Assembly (NCBI GenBank): GCA_002171575.2
Contig: NHEI02000002.1
Location: 1-8,047 of the forward strand
Direction: 5' to 3'
Source: Flavobacteriaceae bacterium TMED81
GTDB taxonomy: Bacteria > Bacteroidota > Bacteroidia > Flavobacteriales > Flavobacteriaceae
DNA: 8,047 nt
Under the pieces are notes generated by a model. The model saw only the letters and a program-made list of their open reading frames with translations. It did not search any database and was not told where the DNA came from. The number at the start of each line of letters is the position of its first letter. Position 1 is the first letter of the stretch. This document shows, piece after piece, positions 1 to 6,940 of the stretch. A program made the position numbers and the translations under genes.

Positions 1-179
1 GCCTGGTCGTCATCTCCGCCCATAGAAAAAGTGCCACCTGGAATAAGGACCATACCCTCTTTGTTGAATTCGGTTGATTCTTGGGATGTTGTGTTAACTG
101 GTAAATTAAATCGACTTTGTGTAGGCGTGCAGCTATGCCCCGCTGTTTGGGGTTGTTTGGGGGTTTGATTGGAAACCAA
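1..179 (-). CDS. Formylglycine-generating enzyme (sulfatase-modifying factor) family protein, N-terminal part, runs off window edge
   Basis: Read on the minus strand, this frame carries GMVLIPGGTFSMGGDDDQ, encoded at about 56-3. This is the characteristic opening of the FGE-sulfatase domain (SUMF1/EgtB/PvdO superfamily). Members of the FGE branch convert a Cys or Ser of sulfatases to formylglycine; other branches have different roles, and the residues that would decide are beyond the window. A polar linker rich in Thr, Gln, Asn and Pro precedes the motif, like the spacer after a signal or lipoprotein peptide in secreted Bacteroidota members. The frame is open only back to a TAA at 186-188. 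The only start candidates are a TTG at 179-177 or the Met of the motif itself (53-51), and no signal peptide lies in this frame. Either the start is unusual, or a frameshift or deletion has removed the true 5' end. The family assignment is firm for so short a piece; whether the gene is functional is open. Confidence 0.65.
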   Translation of the reverse strand, partial: MVSNQTPKQPQTAGHSCTPTQSRFNLPVNTTSQESTEFNKEGMVLIPGGTFSMGGDDDQ

Positions 180-259
180 TCCCTTTTAAAAAAACAGTTC
201 TAGACACTGCTGTGGCCGTCAAAAAAATTATATCACAATAGCTGAGAAAATGGATAAGA

Positions 260-379
260 TCAAGAAACAAATGTATTCTGTTGAATTAAACTTAATCCAC
301 CAAATTTATCTTTCCCTTGTGAATAATTTGCAATACTTAAAAAAGCAAAAAAACCACTATATATAAGTTTATTTTTCAT
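260..379 (-). pseudogene. 39-codon signal-peptide ORF, probable truncated 5' end of a secreted protein gene
   Basis: An ATG at 379-377 lies only 16 bases after the stop of the glycoside-hydrolase-like gene, the spacing of a next gene in an operon. The peptide begins MKNKLIYSGFFAFLSIANYS, a good Sec signal peptide (basic start, hydrophobic core), with likely cleavage before the Gln of Q-G-K-D. The mature part is about 19 residues, includes KFGGLSL, and ends at a TGA (262-260). KFGGLSL followed by a Tyr-Thr-rich stretch is how many secreted sugar isomerase/epimerase-like (xylose-isomerase-type TIM barrel) proteins of this phylum begin, but I judge that from memory and seven residues are weak support. 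Alternatively this is the detached signal peptide of the FGE-family gene downstream, separated by frameshifts. It is too short to be a normal secreted enzyme. Confidence 0.4.
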
Positions 380-395
380 GCGATAGGAGTTTTAT

Positions 396-1850
396 TTAGT
401 CCCAACGATCTTTTCGTTTGGAGTATTCAAAGACTTCATAACCAGCATCATTGTGCCATTTTATAGCTTTACGATTAGCTTTTTTGATAGGATTAAGTGC
501 TTCTAACCTTGGATTTCCAAAAGGATCAAAAAAACCAGATTGTTGTTTCCCAGTATTGTCTAATTTGCCACCAGTCCATTGTTCAAGATAACCACAGTTG
601 TGCCAACCCAGCATAAATGGAAGATTCATAATTCCTTTGAGATAGACCTCATATTCTTCTCCCACAGCTGCATGACTTTCCACTTGTAATCCTTTTGATG
701 TTTTTTGTTCTTTGACCGTTACTGCATAGGATGCATCACCATTTAATACGGGTTTTCCAGAAAGACGATGATATCGCTTTAATTCTTCTATGTGTGAGGG
801 CTTTAGCATTTCATAGTCTTGAATGAGCAAGACATCTACATACTTTCCAACAATTTCAAACACCCAATCGGGGTGTCCTTTTCCATGACAAAAGATTTTG
901 TCTCCAAAAATCAAATGGTTTGGGTCATACTTCAAAATGCTTTCACGGTTTATTTTATGCCAATTCTCGAGAATTTGTTTACTCATTTCCTCTTGGTCGA
1001 CTAGCCACTTTTCTTTGTTGTTTGGCTCAGGCCAGTACGAAACAGAAGCAATGTCGTCCCATTTATTTATCTCGATGTTGTAATTGTCAGCCACCTCAGC
1101 TGGAGTATTGTAGTTTTTCTTTAGAATTGCAAGCCATACATTCTTGCCGTTTGTCAATCCATTTTTGTTAATGATATCAGCAACCCACGGGAGGTAAGCG
1201 AAGTTTTTGTTACGCCTTAAATGAGCTTGTTTATACATCTGAAACTCATAAGCTGGCAAATCTTCATAGGTGTATCCGAGAAAATATTTATTGTTTTTGT
1301 GTTTAGAACAGTATTCTTTAGCAATACGATCGGCTCTATCTTTAAATTCCTCACTAAAAACATCTGGGAATTTACCATTGGGAGACAAAGATTTTACTCG
1401 ATTTGCGTGGATGATTCCAGTCTTTATTTTTCCAAAGTAGAAAATCTCTAATTCTTCAAAATATTCATCTGGAATATTTAACTGTCTATGATAAGGAATT
1501 GTGTTAAATCCGTAGTCTTTATGGTCTTTGGCAGTTTGCGCCATCCATTTTTTTATTGCTGGCGTTGCTTTTCCATTGAAACGTCCATTTTGAAGAACTT
1601 CATCTCCAAATTGTTTTCCCCAGTACTCTTTGTTATAATCGGCAAACCTGATGTTTGCTTGCATGTGGTTCATCCCAGTTGAGACAAATTTCTCCCCATT
1701 ACCATCAACAAACCACCAAACGTTATCCATTTTTTCCAGGTGAACAAAAAATTTGTTTCCCACAATAGTATTTTGTGCATATGCAATAAATGATGAGGAA
1801 ATAAGGCATAGAATTACAAAGTTGAATTTTATTTTTTTAAAGTTTTTCAT
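396..1850 (-). CDS. Secreted GH50 (beta-agarase)-like clan GH-A TIM-barrel protein with altered catalytic positions
   Basis: The 484-residue protein starts at the ATG at 1850 with a signal peptide, probably cleaved at AYA|Q near residue 25, so it should be periplasmic or surface-located. The layout resembles GH50 agarases and related clan GH-A barrels. WWFVDGNGEKFVSTGMNHM (45-63) is the first strand, YFLGYTYEDLPAY (189-201) the strand-4 region, DPNHLIFGDK (309-318) and VDVLLIQDYE (338-347) later strands, and KPVLNGDASYAV (366-377) strand 7. GWHNCGYLEQW and the following QQSGFFDPFGNP (about 415-446) form the substrate-facing end. In GH50 the strand-4 motif ends in Asn-Glu (acid/base) and strand 7 carries the nucleophile Glu; here these positions read E-D-L and Asp372. 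It may belong to an uncharacterised subgroup using Asp or other residues, or be non-catalytic. A galactan-type substrate is an inference. It is the only full-length gene in the left accessory region, lying between a transporter remnant and a signal-peptide fragment. It has no early stop or frameshift. Confidence 0.7.
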   Translation of the reverse strand: MKNFKKIKFNFVILCLISSSFIAYAQNTIVGNKFFVHLEKMDNVWWFVDGNGEKFVSTGMNHMQANIRFADYNKEYWGKQFGDEVLQNGRFNGKATPAIKKWMAQTAKDHKDYGFNTIPYHRQLNIPDEYFEELEIFYFGKIKTGIIHANRVKSLSPNGKFPDVFSEEFKDRADRIAKEYCSKHKNNKYFLGYTYEDLPAYEFQMYKQAHLRRNKNFAYLPWVADIINKNGLTNGKNVWLAILKKNYNTPAEVADNYNIEINKWDDIASVSYWPEPNNKEKWLVDQEEMSKQILENWHKINRESILKYDPNHLIFGDKIFCHGKGHPDWVFEIVGKYVDVLLIQDYEMLKPSHIEELKRYHRLSGKPVLNGDASYAVTVKEQKTSKGLQVESHAAVGEEYEVYLKGIMNLPFMLGWHNCGYLEQWTGGKLDNTGKQQSGFFDPFGNPRLEALNPIKKANRKAIKWHNDAGYEVFEYSKRKDRWD

Positions 1851-1980
1851 CGAATTTCTTTTTATTTACTTGTGGATTAAACGCAATAATGTTGTACACA
1901 TCTGATTTTTATAACGGAAACCTAAATTGCAATCCAACTATTATTTTTAGAATTGGATTCTACAACAGCATATATAAATT

Positions 1981-2352
1981 TCATTCCCCTAACACTAAAG
2001 CAATACCAATACCAATTGGAAAAGCGATTGCCATTCCAGAAATTTCAATTGCTATGACCAAAAGTAAATTTGCAAAATTAAAAACAACCCCTCCAATAAA
2101 AGCCGATCGCATATAAAATAGTTCTGCCTGAGATTGATCATCAATAAAACTTCTTCCTACATCTCCATTAGAACCTAAGGTCAATCCAAAAATTAATGTA
2201 ATGAGTAAAATCCCAAAAGAATAATTCCAATAAAAAAGTTGGAAAGGCCATTTCTGGCTTGATAACTTTTGCGTATTGGCCCATGATCCCCAACACAACA
2301 TAGTTATAAAACAAAAGAATATTGCAGTATTATAGTTTTCAATTATAAATGT
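1981..2352 (-). pseudogene. Truncated GRP/RhaT-like sugar transporter (N-terminal third only)
   Basis: The open frame contains MLCWGSWANTQK, then KWPFQLFYWNYSFG, GLTLGS, FIGGVVFNFANLLLV and FPIGIGIALVLG. Together these match the first helices of the glucose/ribose-porter type of drug/metabolite transporter (RhaT-like sugar permeases). Such proteins have about ten membrane helices and 300-350 residues. Here only about 120 residues (three to four helices) remain before a TGA at 1983-1981, directly after the conserved LVLG. At the other end homology continues upstream of the first Met (2301) through FIIENYNTAIFFCFIT, but where the family's start Met is expected the codon is ACA (2352-2350), and no ATG occurs back to a TAA at 2391-2389. 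I find no convincing continuation in other frames between 1851 and 1980. It lacks a usable start and two thirds of its length, so it is a remnant. It probably imported the product of the neighbouring hydrolase's pathway. Confidence 0.75.
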
Positions 2353-2448
2353 AATTAATAATTTTTTTTGTGAATCTAATAAATTGATTTAAAAGTTGAT
2401 TATTAATAAAATAAAATCTAAATTTTGTTTTAAAATGAAAAGCCAAAA

Positions 2449-2511
2449 ATTAGAAGATAATGATTTTGAAAATTAAATAAATACTTCGACTAAAAATGTC
2501 GACCTTCTAAT
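2449..2511. repeat. Nested inverted repeats downstream of the DUF5916 gene
   Basis: ATTAGAAG at 2449-2456 is matched by its perfect reverse complement CTTCTAAT at 2504-2511. Inside this pair sits a second perfect inverted repeat (2486-2490 and 2498-2502). The surrounding 140 bases (2392-2531) are very A+T-rich and hold no gene. Position suggests a transcript end structure or the scar of a small element; 8-bp arms in such A+T-rich DNA could also arise by chance. Confidence 0.35.
2486..2502 (-). terminator. Possible weak terminator hairpin after the DUF5916 gene
   Basis: TCGAC and GTCGA pair around a seven-base loop, 30 bases after the stop of the large DUF5916 gene. On the minus strand it is followed by a T-rich but interrupted tract (AGTATTTATTTAATTTT). 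The stem is short and the T run imperfect, so this is a candidate rather than a clear intrinsic terminator. Confidence 0.3.
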
Positions 2512-2531
2512 CTTTAGGGTGAAACCGAAAT

Positions 2532-5057
2532 CTAGGATTTGAGTCTATTTTTTTCCTTGTGCGATTGTGATCCAATCAGATAATTTATTCGCAGCGAAAA
2601 TTGGTGCTGCGTGGTTTGATTAAACAGATTGTTTAAGCTTCCGAAATAATCCAAATCAGTGGCATTATCACTTTTAAACAACTGGTTTCGGTACAACAAA
2701 ACCAAATTACTCCCTGGGGCAAACCACCACTCAAAATTAATATCTAAGTTCCAGATGTTAAAGTTTGTATCTGGGTCAAAATCTAAGTCTAAATAGTCTG
2801 CTTGGGTCCGTTTCCCATTATCATTGAGGCTAAACAAAATAGGATCGTGTTTGGCTCTACTCCAATAGTTCCTAAGCTTTAAGTTGACCCATTTCTTACT
2901 ATCGAAAAAGTAGTTAAGATCAATATTGTTTTCTACAGATCGAATATCTCTTCTTCCAAAATAGATGTCTTGGTTTGTTGTCTCCAGAAATCCCACATCA
3001 TCTTTAAAATTAAGATGGTTGGATTTTAATGCTATTGAGAACTGCTTTGAAAAACGATAAAGTGTAGAAACATTAAATCTGTTTTGGGATTTTTTTTCGT
3101 TATATTCTTCATTAAAATAAGCGAAGTTGTTCCATTGAACTCGATAAGAAAAGTCTTTGTTTTTATTGGATTGCACAACAAGTTTTGCTTGGAAATTCTC
3201 GGTTTCTTCGATGTAGCGGTTTATTGTTCTGGGTTTGTCATAATCTCTTGTTCTTGATGAGTATGCAAAGTCAGCCTCAAATACCATTAAATTTTGTGTT
3301 GAAAAATCGTTTCCAAATCTTAAACCCCATAACTTTCTTTCAGAAGAATGAAACGTACGAGTGTCATGAAACCATAAATAGTTTCTGTACTCTCTAAGAA
3401 AGCCGTACTCTTTTAGAATTTGGTAACTAATCCTAGAAGAAAAACTTTGATGATCTGAATAATTAAAATATCCCAACTCATTCTGTTTGTAATGTTTGTC
3501 TACGCCCCACCAACTGAGATTGTACCTAAAATTTCCTTTAAGTTCGCTTAAACTAATACCTGTTCTAAATCCATTCGTATTATTTTCTTTAGGTGTTTTA
3601 CTACCAAAAGCTTTAACCTTAAAATTGAAATCTCTTTTATTGTCAAACATATCCGCTACAAATGCCACATTGTTGCCATACAAACCATCGTTTCCAGTTT
3701 TGTTGGTATTTAGTACGCTAATGGATGAGTAGTCGTTCAACAGTTGTTGAGATAATGACAGAACATTGTAATTCACTAACGGTTGTATGGTTTTTCTTCT
3801 TTTCTGATTGGAAGATAAATTTTCGATTCTAGCTTCAACCTTGTCAGTAATGGCATTTAAGAAGCCGATGCTTAGATTTTTATTTGTTGTTCCAGTAACC
3901 TTAATCGTATTTAGGAGTTGTGGGGTGCTATCAGAATCATAAGCCTGCTCATTATTTTCTAGCATATCCTCTCCTAGCGACACCTCTTCTCCAATCCTTC
4001 GGCTGTAAAAAAACGATCCGCCACCCATACCCTCGTCTGCAATTTCAAATAAGGTTGCCCCTTCGGTAAAAAAAGCTCTGTTTTCAGAAAATTGTTGCTC
4101 AAATGGACCGAGATTTAATTCTACATCATCAAAGGCAACTTGACCAAAATCTGGGATCAGAGATGCGTCTAAAGTAAAACTGCTACTTAACCCATACTTT
4201 AAATCCATACCCGCTGTATAAGAAGACGCTGATTTTTCTCCCTTTCGAAGATTAATGGATGTCTGCACGTAGGGGTAAAAAAACAACCGAACAGGTGGAC
4301 TGACATTCTTAATTCCAGTGAGAATTCCATTGGACTCATGATATTCCAATTCATTAACATTAACAGGACTCCAAACGTAGGTTTCATCTAAACTCTGGAT
4401 TTTTCTGCCAAAGTTCAACCCCCACAACTGTACCTCCTTTTTAGGAAAACGAAGTGCGCTATAGGGAATTGCCATTTCTAGACTCCAACCGTCCGAATCG
4501 ATGTGTGTTTTAGCATCAAAAACAGTATCATATAAAAAATCATCAGACTCAATTGACCCAGAGGAATACACATCACCAACTGTTCCAGCACTTGTTATCT
4601 GAAAACCAAAAAAGTTCAAATCATCGTTATATGTATTGAAGGTTACAAAAAAAGTTTCAGCGTTTACATTCCAAATTTCGTCACGCTGGCTAAATTCTTT
4701 AGGCATGGTATCGGGATTTGGATGCTTGAGAATCGCGCCGACATAAATCGCATTTTGATCGTACCCTACATATGTTGTCGTTTCATATTCCTCGGGAATT
4801 TTCTTGCCATGGCGTGTTTCAGGCCATATTAAAGTGAAGTTCGAAGCAGGGTTTAAATCCTTCCAAACGTCCTCAGAAAGTATTCCATCGATTACAGGGG
4901 TTTCCTTCACAGGATTTGCTTCCAAACTCTTGCGTTCTTGAGCAGTAAGTGCGAATTGAAAATTTAAAAAAGTAACAATGAGCACAAACCTTAAAAAAAG
5001 ATCATTAATGGTAAAATTAAAAATTGAACTTAGAGAAGTCTTTGACAAACCTTTCAT
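2532..5057 (-). CDS. Outer-membrane protein with CBM9-like domain and DUF5916 beta-barrel
   Basis: I place the start at the ATG at 5057-5055 (841 residues). The frame extends 11 codons further to a TTG (5090), but that segment looks non-coding. Numbering from the chosen Met, a 39-residue signal peptide with an unusually long polar front ends at LTA|Q. Residues about 50-245 are a CBM9-like beta-sandwich with its usual marks: PVIDGILSEDVWKDL, a YVGYDQNAIYVGA strand, DGWSLEMAIPYSALRF and WGLNFGRK. From about 255 to the end is the DUF5916 region, with the diagnostic PDFGQVAFDDVELNLGPFEQ followed by FSENRAFFTEG. After that come many alternating aromatic/polar strands as in an outer-membrane barrel. 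The last strand (FSLRINYLI) is followed by a charged 13-residue tail instead of ending in an aromatic residue. The length fits the family. The biochemical role is not established; the CBM9-like part suggests glycan binding, but these proteins also occur outside polysaccharide loci. It follows the DUF885 gene on the same strand with a gap of 74 bases. Confidence 0.85.
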   Translation of the reverse strand: MKGLSKTSLSSIFNFTINDLFLRFVLIVTFLNFQFALTAQERKSLEANPVKETPVIDGILSEDVWKDLNPASNFTLIWPETRHGKKIPEEYETTTYVGYDQNAIYVGAILKHPNPDTMPKEFSQRDEIWNVNAETFFVTFNTYNDDLNFFGFQITSAGTVGDVYSSGSIESDDFLYDTVFDAKTHIDSDGWSLEMAIPYSALRFPKKEVQLWGLNFGRKIQSLDETYVWSPVNVNELEYHESNGILTGIKNVSPPVRLFFYPYVQTSINLRKGEKSASSYTAGMDLKYGLSSSFTLDASLIPDFGQVAFDDVELNLGPFEQQFSENRAFFTEGATLFEIADEGMGGGSFFYSRRIGEEVSLGEDMLENNEQAYDSDSTPQLLNTIKVTGTTNKNLSIGFLNAITDKVEARIENLSSNQKRRKTIQPLVNYNVLSLSQQLLNDYSSISVLNTNKTGNDGLYGNNVAFVADMFDNKRDFNFKVKAFGSKTPKENNTNGFRTGISLSELKGNFRYNLSWWGVDKHYKQNELGYFNYSDHQSFSSRISYQILKEYGFLREYRNYLWFHDTRTFHSSERKLWGLRFGNDFSTQNLMVFEADFAYSSRTRDYDKPRTINRYIEETENFQAKLVVQSNKNKDFSYRVQWNNFAYFNEEYNEKKSQNRFNVSTLYRFSKQFSIALKSNHLNFKDDVGFLETTNQDIYFGRRDIRSVENNIDLNYFFDSKKWVNLKLRNYWSRAKHDPILFSLNDNGKRTQADYLDLDFDPDTNFNIWNLDINFEWWFAPGSNLVLLYRNQLFKSDNATDLDYFGSLNNLFNQTTQHQFSLRINYLIGSQSHKEKNRLKS

Positions 5058-5102
5058 AGTGTGATTCCAAATTAAATAAGGAATTAACAATTATTGAATA
5101 TC

Positions 5103-5114
5103 GATAATATTATC
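5103..5114. promoter_or_regulatory. 12-bp perfect palindrome between the DUF885 and DUF5916 genes
   Basis: GATAATATTATC is its own reverse complement and lies about 45 bases upstream of the ATG of the DUF5916 gene, within the intergenic stretch. It could be an operator for a dimeric regulator or part of a promoter. In DNA this rich in A and T a palindrome of this kind can be chance, and I find no clear Bacteroidota promoter (TTTG / TAnnTTTG) beside it. Confidence 0.2.
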
Positions 5115-5131
5115 AGTTGCTATATAAATCA

Positions 5132-6889
5132 TTACAATTGAGAGTAAACCCACCCATCAACTTTTTCTTCCAACAATGCCAAAGGAATACACCCCGTTTC
5201 TAGGACCTTTTCATGGAAAGCACTGATCGAAAATTGATCAGCTAGTGTCTCACTTGCATTTTCTCTTAATTCAAGAATTTTGAGCTGCCCAATTTTATAG
5301 GACAATGCTTGTCCTGGATTGGCCATATATCGTTCTATTTCAGATATAATCGCTGCTTCTGGCTCTGCCTCATTTGCCAAGGAATACTCAATAGCATCTT
5401 CTCTTGTCCACCCTTTGGTGTGTAGTCCGGTATCCACAACAAGTCGGATTGCACGATGCATTTCAGCACTGAGCATCCCAAAATATTGATAAGGGTCATC
5501 ATACAATCCGAGTTCCTTGCCTAAGGATTCGCAATACAGTGCCCAGCCCTCACCATAGGAGCTGTACCACAGTGTTTTTCTAAAATCAGGCAAGGCAGTG
5601 TTTTCTTGCTGTAATGCGATTTGGAAATGATGCCCGGGAATCGCTTCGTGCAAAAACAGGTCCTCGTCCGAAAAGATATTGTATTTGGTTACATCTGGAA
5701 TGGGTACATAAAAAATCCCCGGTCTTGTGCCGTCTAGCGACCCTGGGCTGTATTCTGCACTTGCCGATTTTTCACGGAACGCCTCTGTACGACGCACTTC
5801 AAAAGCTGTTTTTGGTTGGAGTGAAAACAAACGATCCACATTGGCTTTCATCTTATCATGAATCGCATTGAAGTTGTCTATCACTTGCTGCGGGTCATTG
5901 AAGGGTACAAGCTGCGGCAAGGTTCTTACATGATCGAAAAAGGCATTCAAATCTCCACGAAAGCCGACTTGTTGTTTTACTTTTTCCATTTCAGAGCGCA
6001 AACGAGCGACTTCATTCAAACCCAACTGATGGATTTCATCAGCGCTCATCGTGGTGGTTGTATAGAGCTGAATGGCATAGTCGTAATAGTCTTCTCCAAA
6101 CGGATAGGCGTCAAATCCACTGCTCATTCGGCCTGCTTCCATGTATTCCCCTTTCATAAAGTCATGGATTTGCAGATATGCTGGCTTTACTTTGTCTTCG
6201 ATCATGGTGGTGTACGCTGCTGTCAACCGCACCTTGTCTTCTTCTGAAAAGCTTACAGGAAGTTCGCGAATTGGGCCATAAAACAAATGATCCTCTAAGT
6301 CTGTAAGTGCAATGCTAGCAAGTTGGGGAACAACTTTTTTGATCAGGGATTTTGGCAATACAATCTCCTTTTCGATTCCCTCTTTCATTCGTTGCTCAGC
6401 GGTGTTTATCCAAATCAAATAATCATCGACACGCTTGAGCCAGTTCTCATAATCTTCTACGGATGTAAAGGGTTGTGCGCTACTTCCACCGGCCAATTGA
6501 CCAATCGTTAATTGGAGTGTCCACATCTGATTGATTGGCAAGTGATGGGTTGGGAATCCCAATCGTTTGAGATTGATATCACATTCCCAAGCAAGCACTT
6601 TTTTACTCAACAAATCGGTTTCGCTTAAATTTCCATCGTCAATAGAATTGAGTTTTTCTAGCGTAGAGGAGTAGAACAATTTTTCTTGTGCCATAAATTC
6701 ATCTGAAAGCGAATTGGGCAAATAGTCGTTGTACCTTTTATCGCCTTGGTAGGTAGCACTTAGCGGATAGAGTTGTAACGCCTCTTGATGGTAATCGTCC
6801 ATCAGTTGGTGGAGTTGGTCTGTTGGGCTAGGGGTGCTACACGAAAAAAAGACGAGTGTAACTGCAATTAAAGTGTGATAAAGTTTCAT
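5132..6889 (-). CDS. DUF885 family lipoprotein, probable zinc metallopeptidase
   Basis: The 585-residue protein opens with a lipoprotein signal (MKLYHTLIAVTLVFFSC), giving a lipid-modified Cys17 and a periplasmic or surface location. The length and layout are those of DUF885. The mature part is mostly helical, with HEAIPGHHFQ at 414-423 followed by YGEGWALYCE at 445-454. In this family the HE..PGHH motif and the downstream Glu of EGWALY are thought to form a thermolysin-like metal site with His414, His/His420-421 and a later Glu as ligands and Glu415 as catalytic residue; all are present. Further conserved marks are RPGIFYVP (389-396), RYMANPGQALSYKIG (520-534) and the closing IPLALLEEKV. It probably cleaves peptides; the substrate is unknown. 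It lies 51 bases after anmK on the same strand and is probably co-transcribed. No damage is visible. Confidence 0.87.
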   Translation of the reverse strand: MKLYHTLIAVTLVFFSCSTPSPTDQLHQLMDDYHQEALQLYPLSATYQGDKRYNDYLPNSLSDEFMAQEKLFYSSTLEKLNSIDDGNLSETDLLSKKVLAWECDINLKRLGFPTHHLPINQMWTLQLTIGQLAGGSSAQPFTSVEDYENWLKRVDDYLIWINTAEQRMKEGIEKEIVLPKSLIKKVVPQLASIALTDLEDHLFYGPIRELPVSFSEEDKVRLTAAYTTMIEDKVKPAYLQIHDFMKGEYMEAGRMSSGFDAYPFGEDYYDYAIQLYTTTTMSADEIHQLGLNEVARLRSEMEKVKQQVGFRGDLNAFFDHVRTLPQLVPFNDPQQVIDNFNAIHDKMKANVDRLFSLQPKTAFEVRRTEAFREKSASAEYSPGSLDGTRPGIFYVPIPDVTKYNIFSDEDLFLHEAIPGHHFQIALQQENTALPDFRKTLWYSSYGEGWALYCESLGKELGLYDDPYQYFGMLSAEMHRAIRLVVDTGLHTKGWTREDAIEYSLANEAEPEAAIISEIERYMANPGQALSYKIGQLKILELRENASETLADQFSISAFHEKVLETGCIPLALLEEKVDGWVYSQL

Positions 6890-6940
6890 AGATGGGTTTA
6901 TTTGAATTCGACTTTGAATTTACAATTTTTTATACAATGA

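Noticed and set aside
186..260. Possible Bacteroidota promoter around TATAATTTTTTTGAC on the minus strand
   Set aside because: The spacing of the T and G bases does not match TAnnTTTG and no suitable TTTG box lies at the right distance.
250..366. Plus-strand ORF of 38 codons beginning MDKIKKQMYSVELN
   Set aside because: It overlaps the signal-peptide stub on the other strand, has low-complexity A+T-rich composition, and has no recognisable motif or neighbour on the plus strand.
1889..2116. Plus-strand ORF of 75 codons opposite the transporter remnant
   Set aside because: It is the antisense shadow of the conserved transporter helices; repeated Ile-Pro codons come from the complementary Gly-Ile-Gly-rich segment.
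1984..2301. The 106-codon frame as an intact small membrane protein gene
   Set aside because: Homology to the transporter family extends upstream of its first Met and the family continues far beyond its stop, so a fragment is the simpler reading.
5858..6247. Plus-strand ORF of 129 codons inside the DUF885 gene
   Set aside because: It lies entirely opposite a well-conserved coding gene and has no protein-family features of its own.
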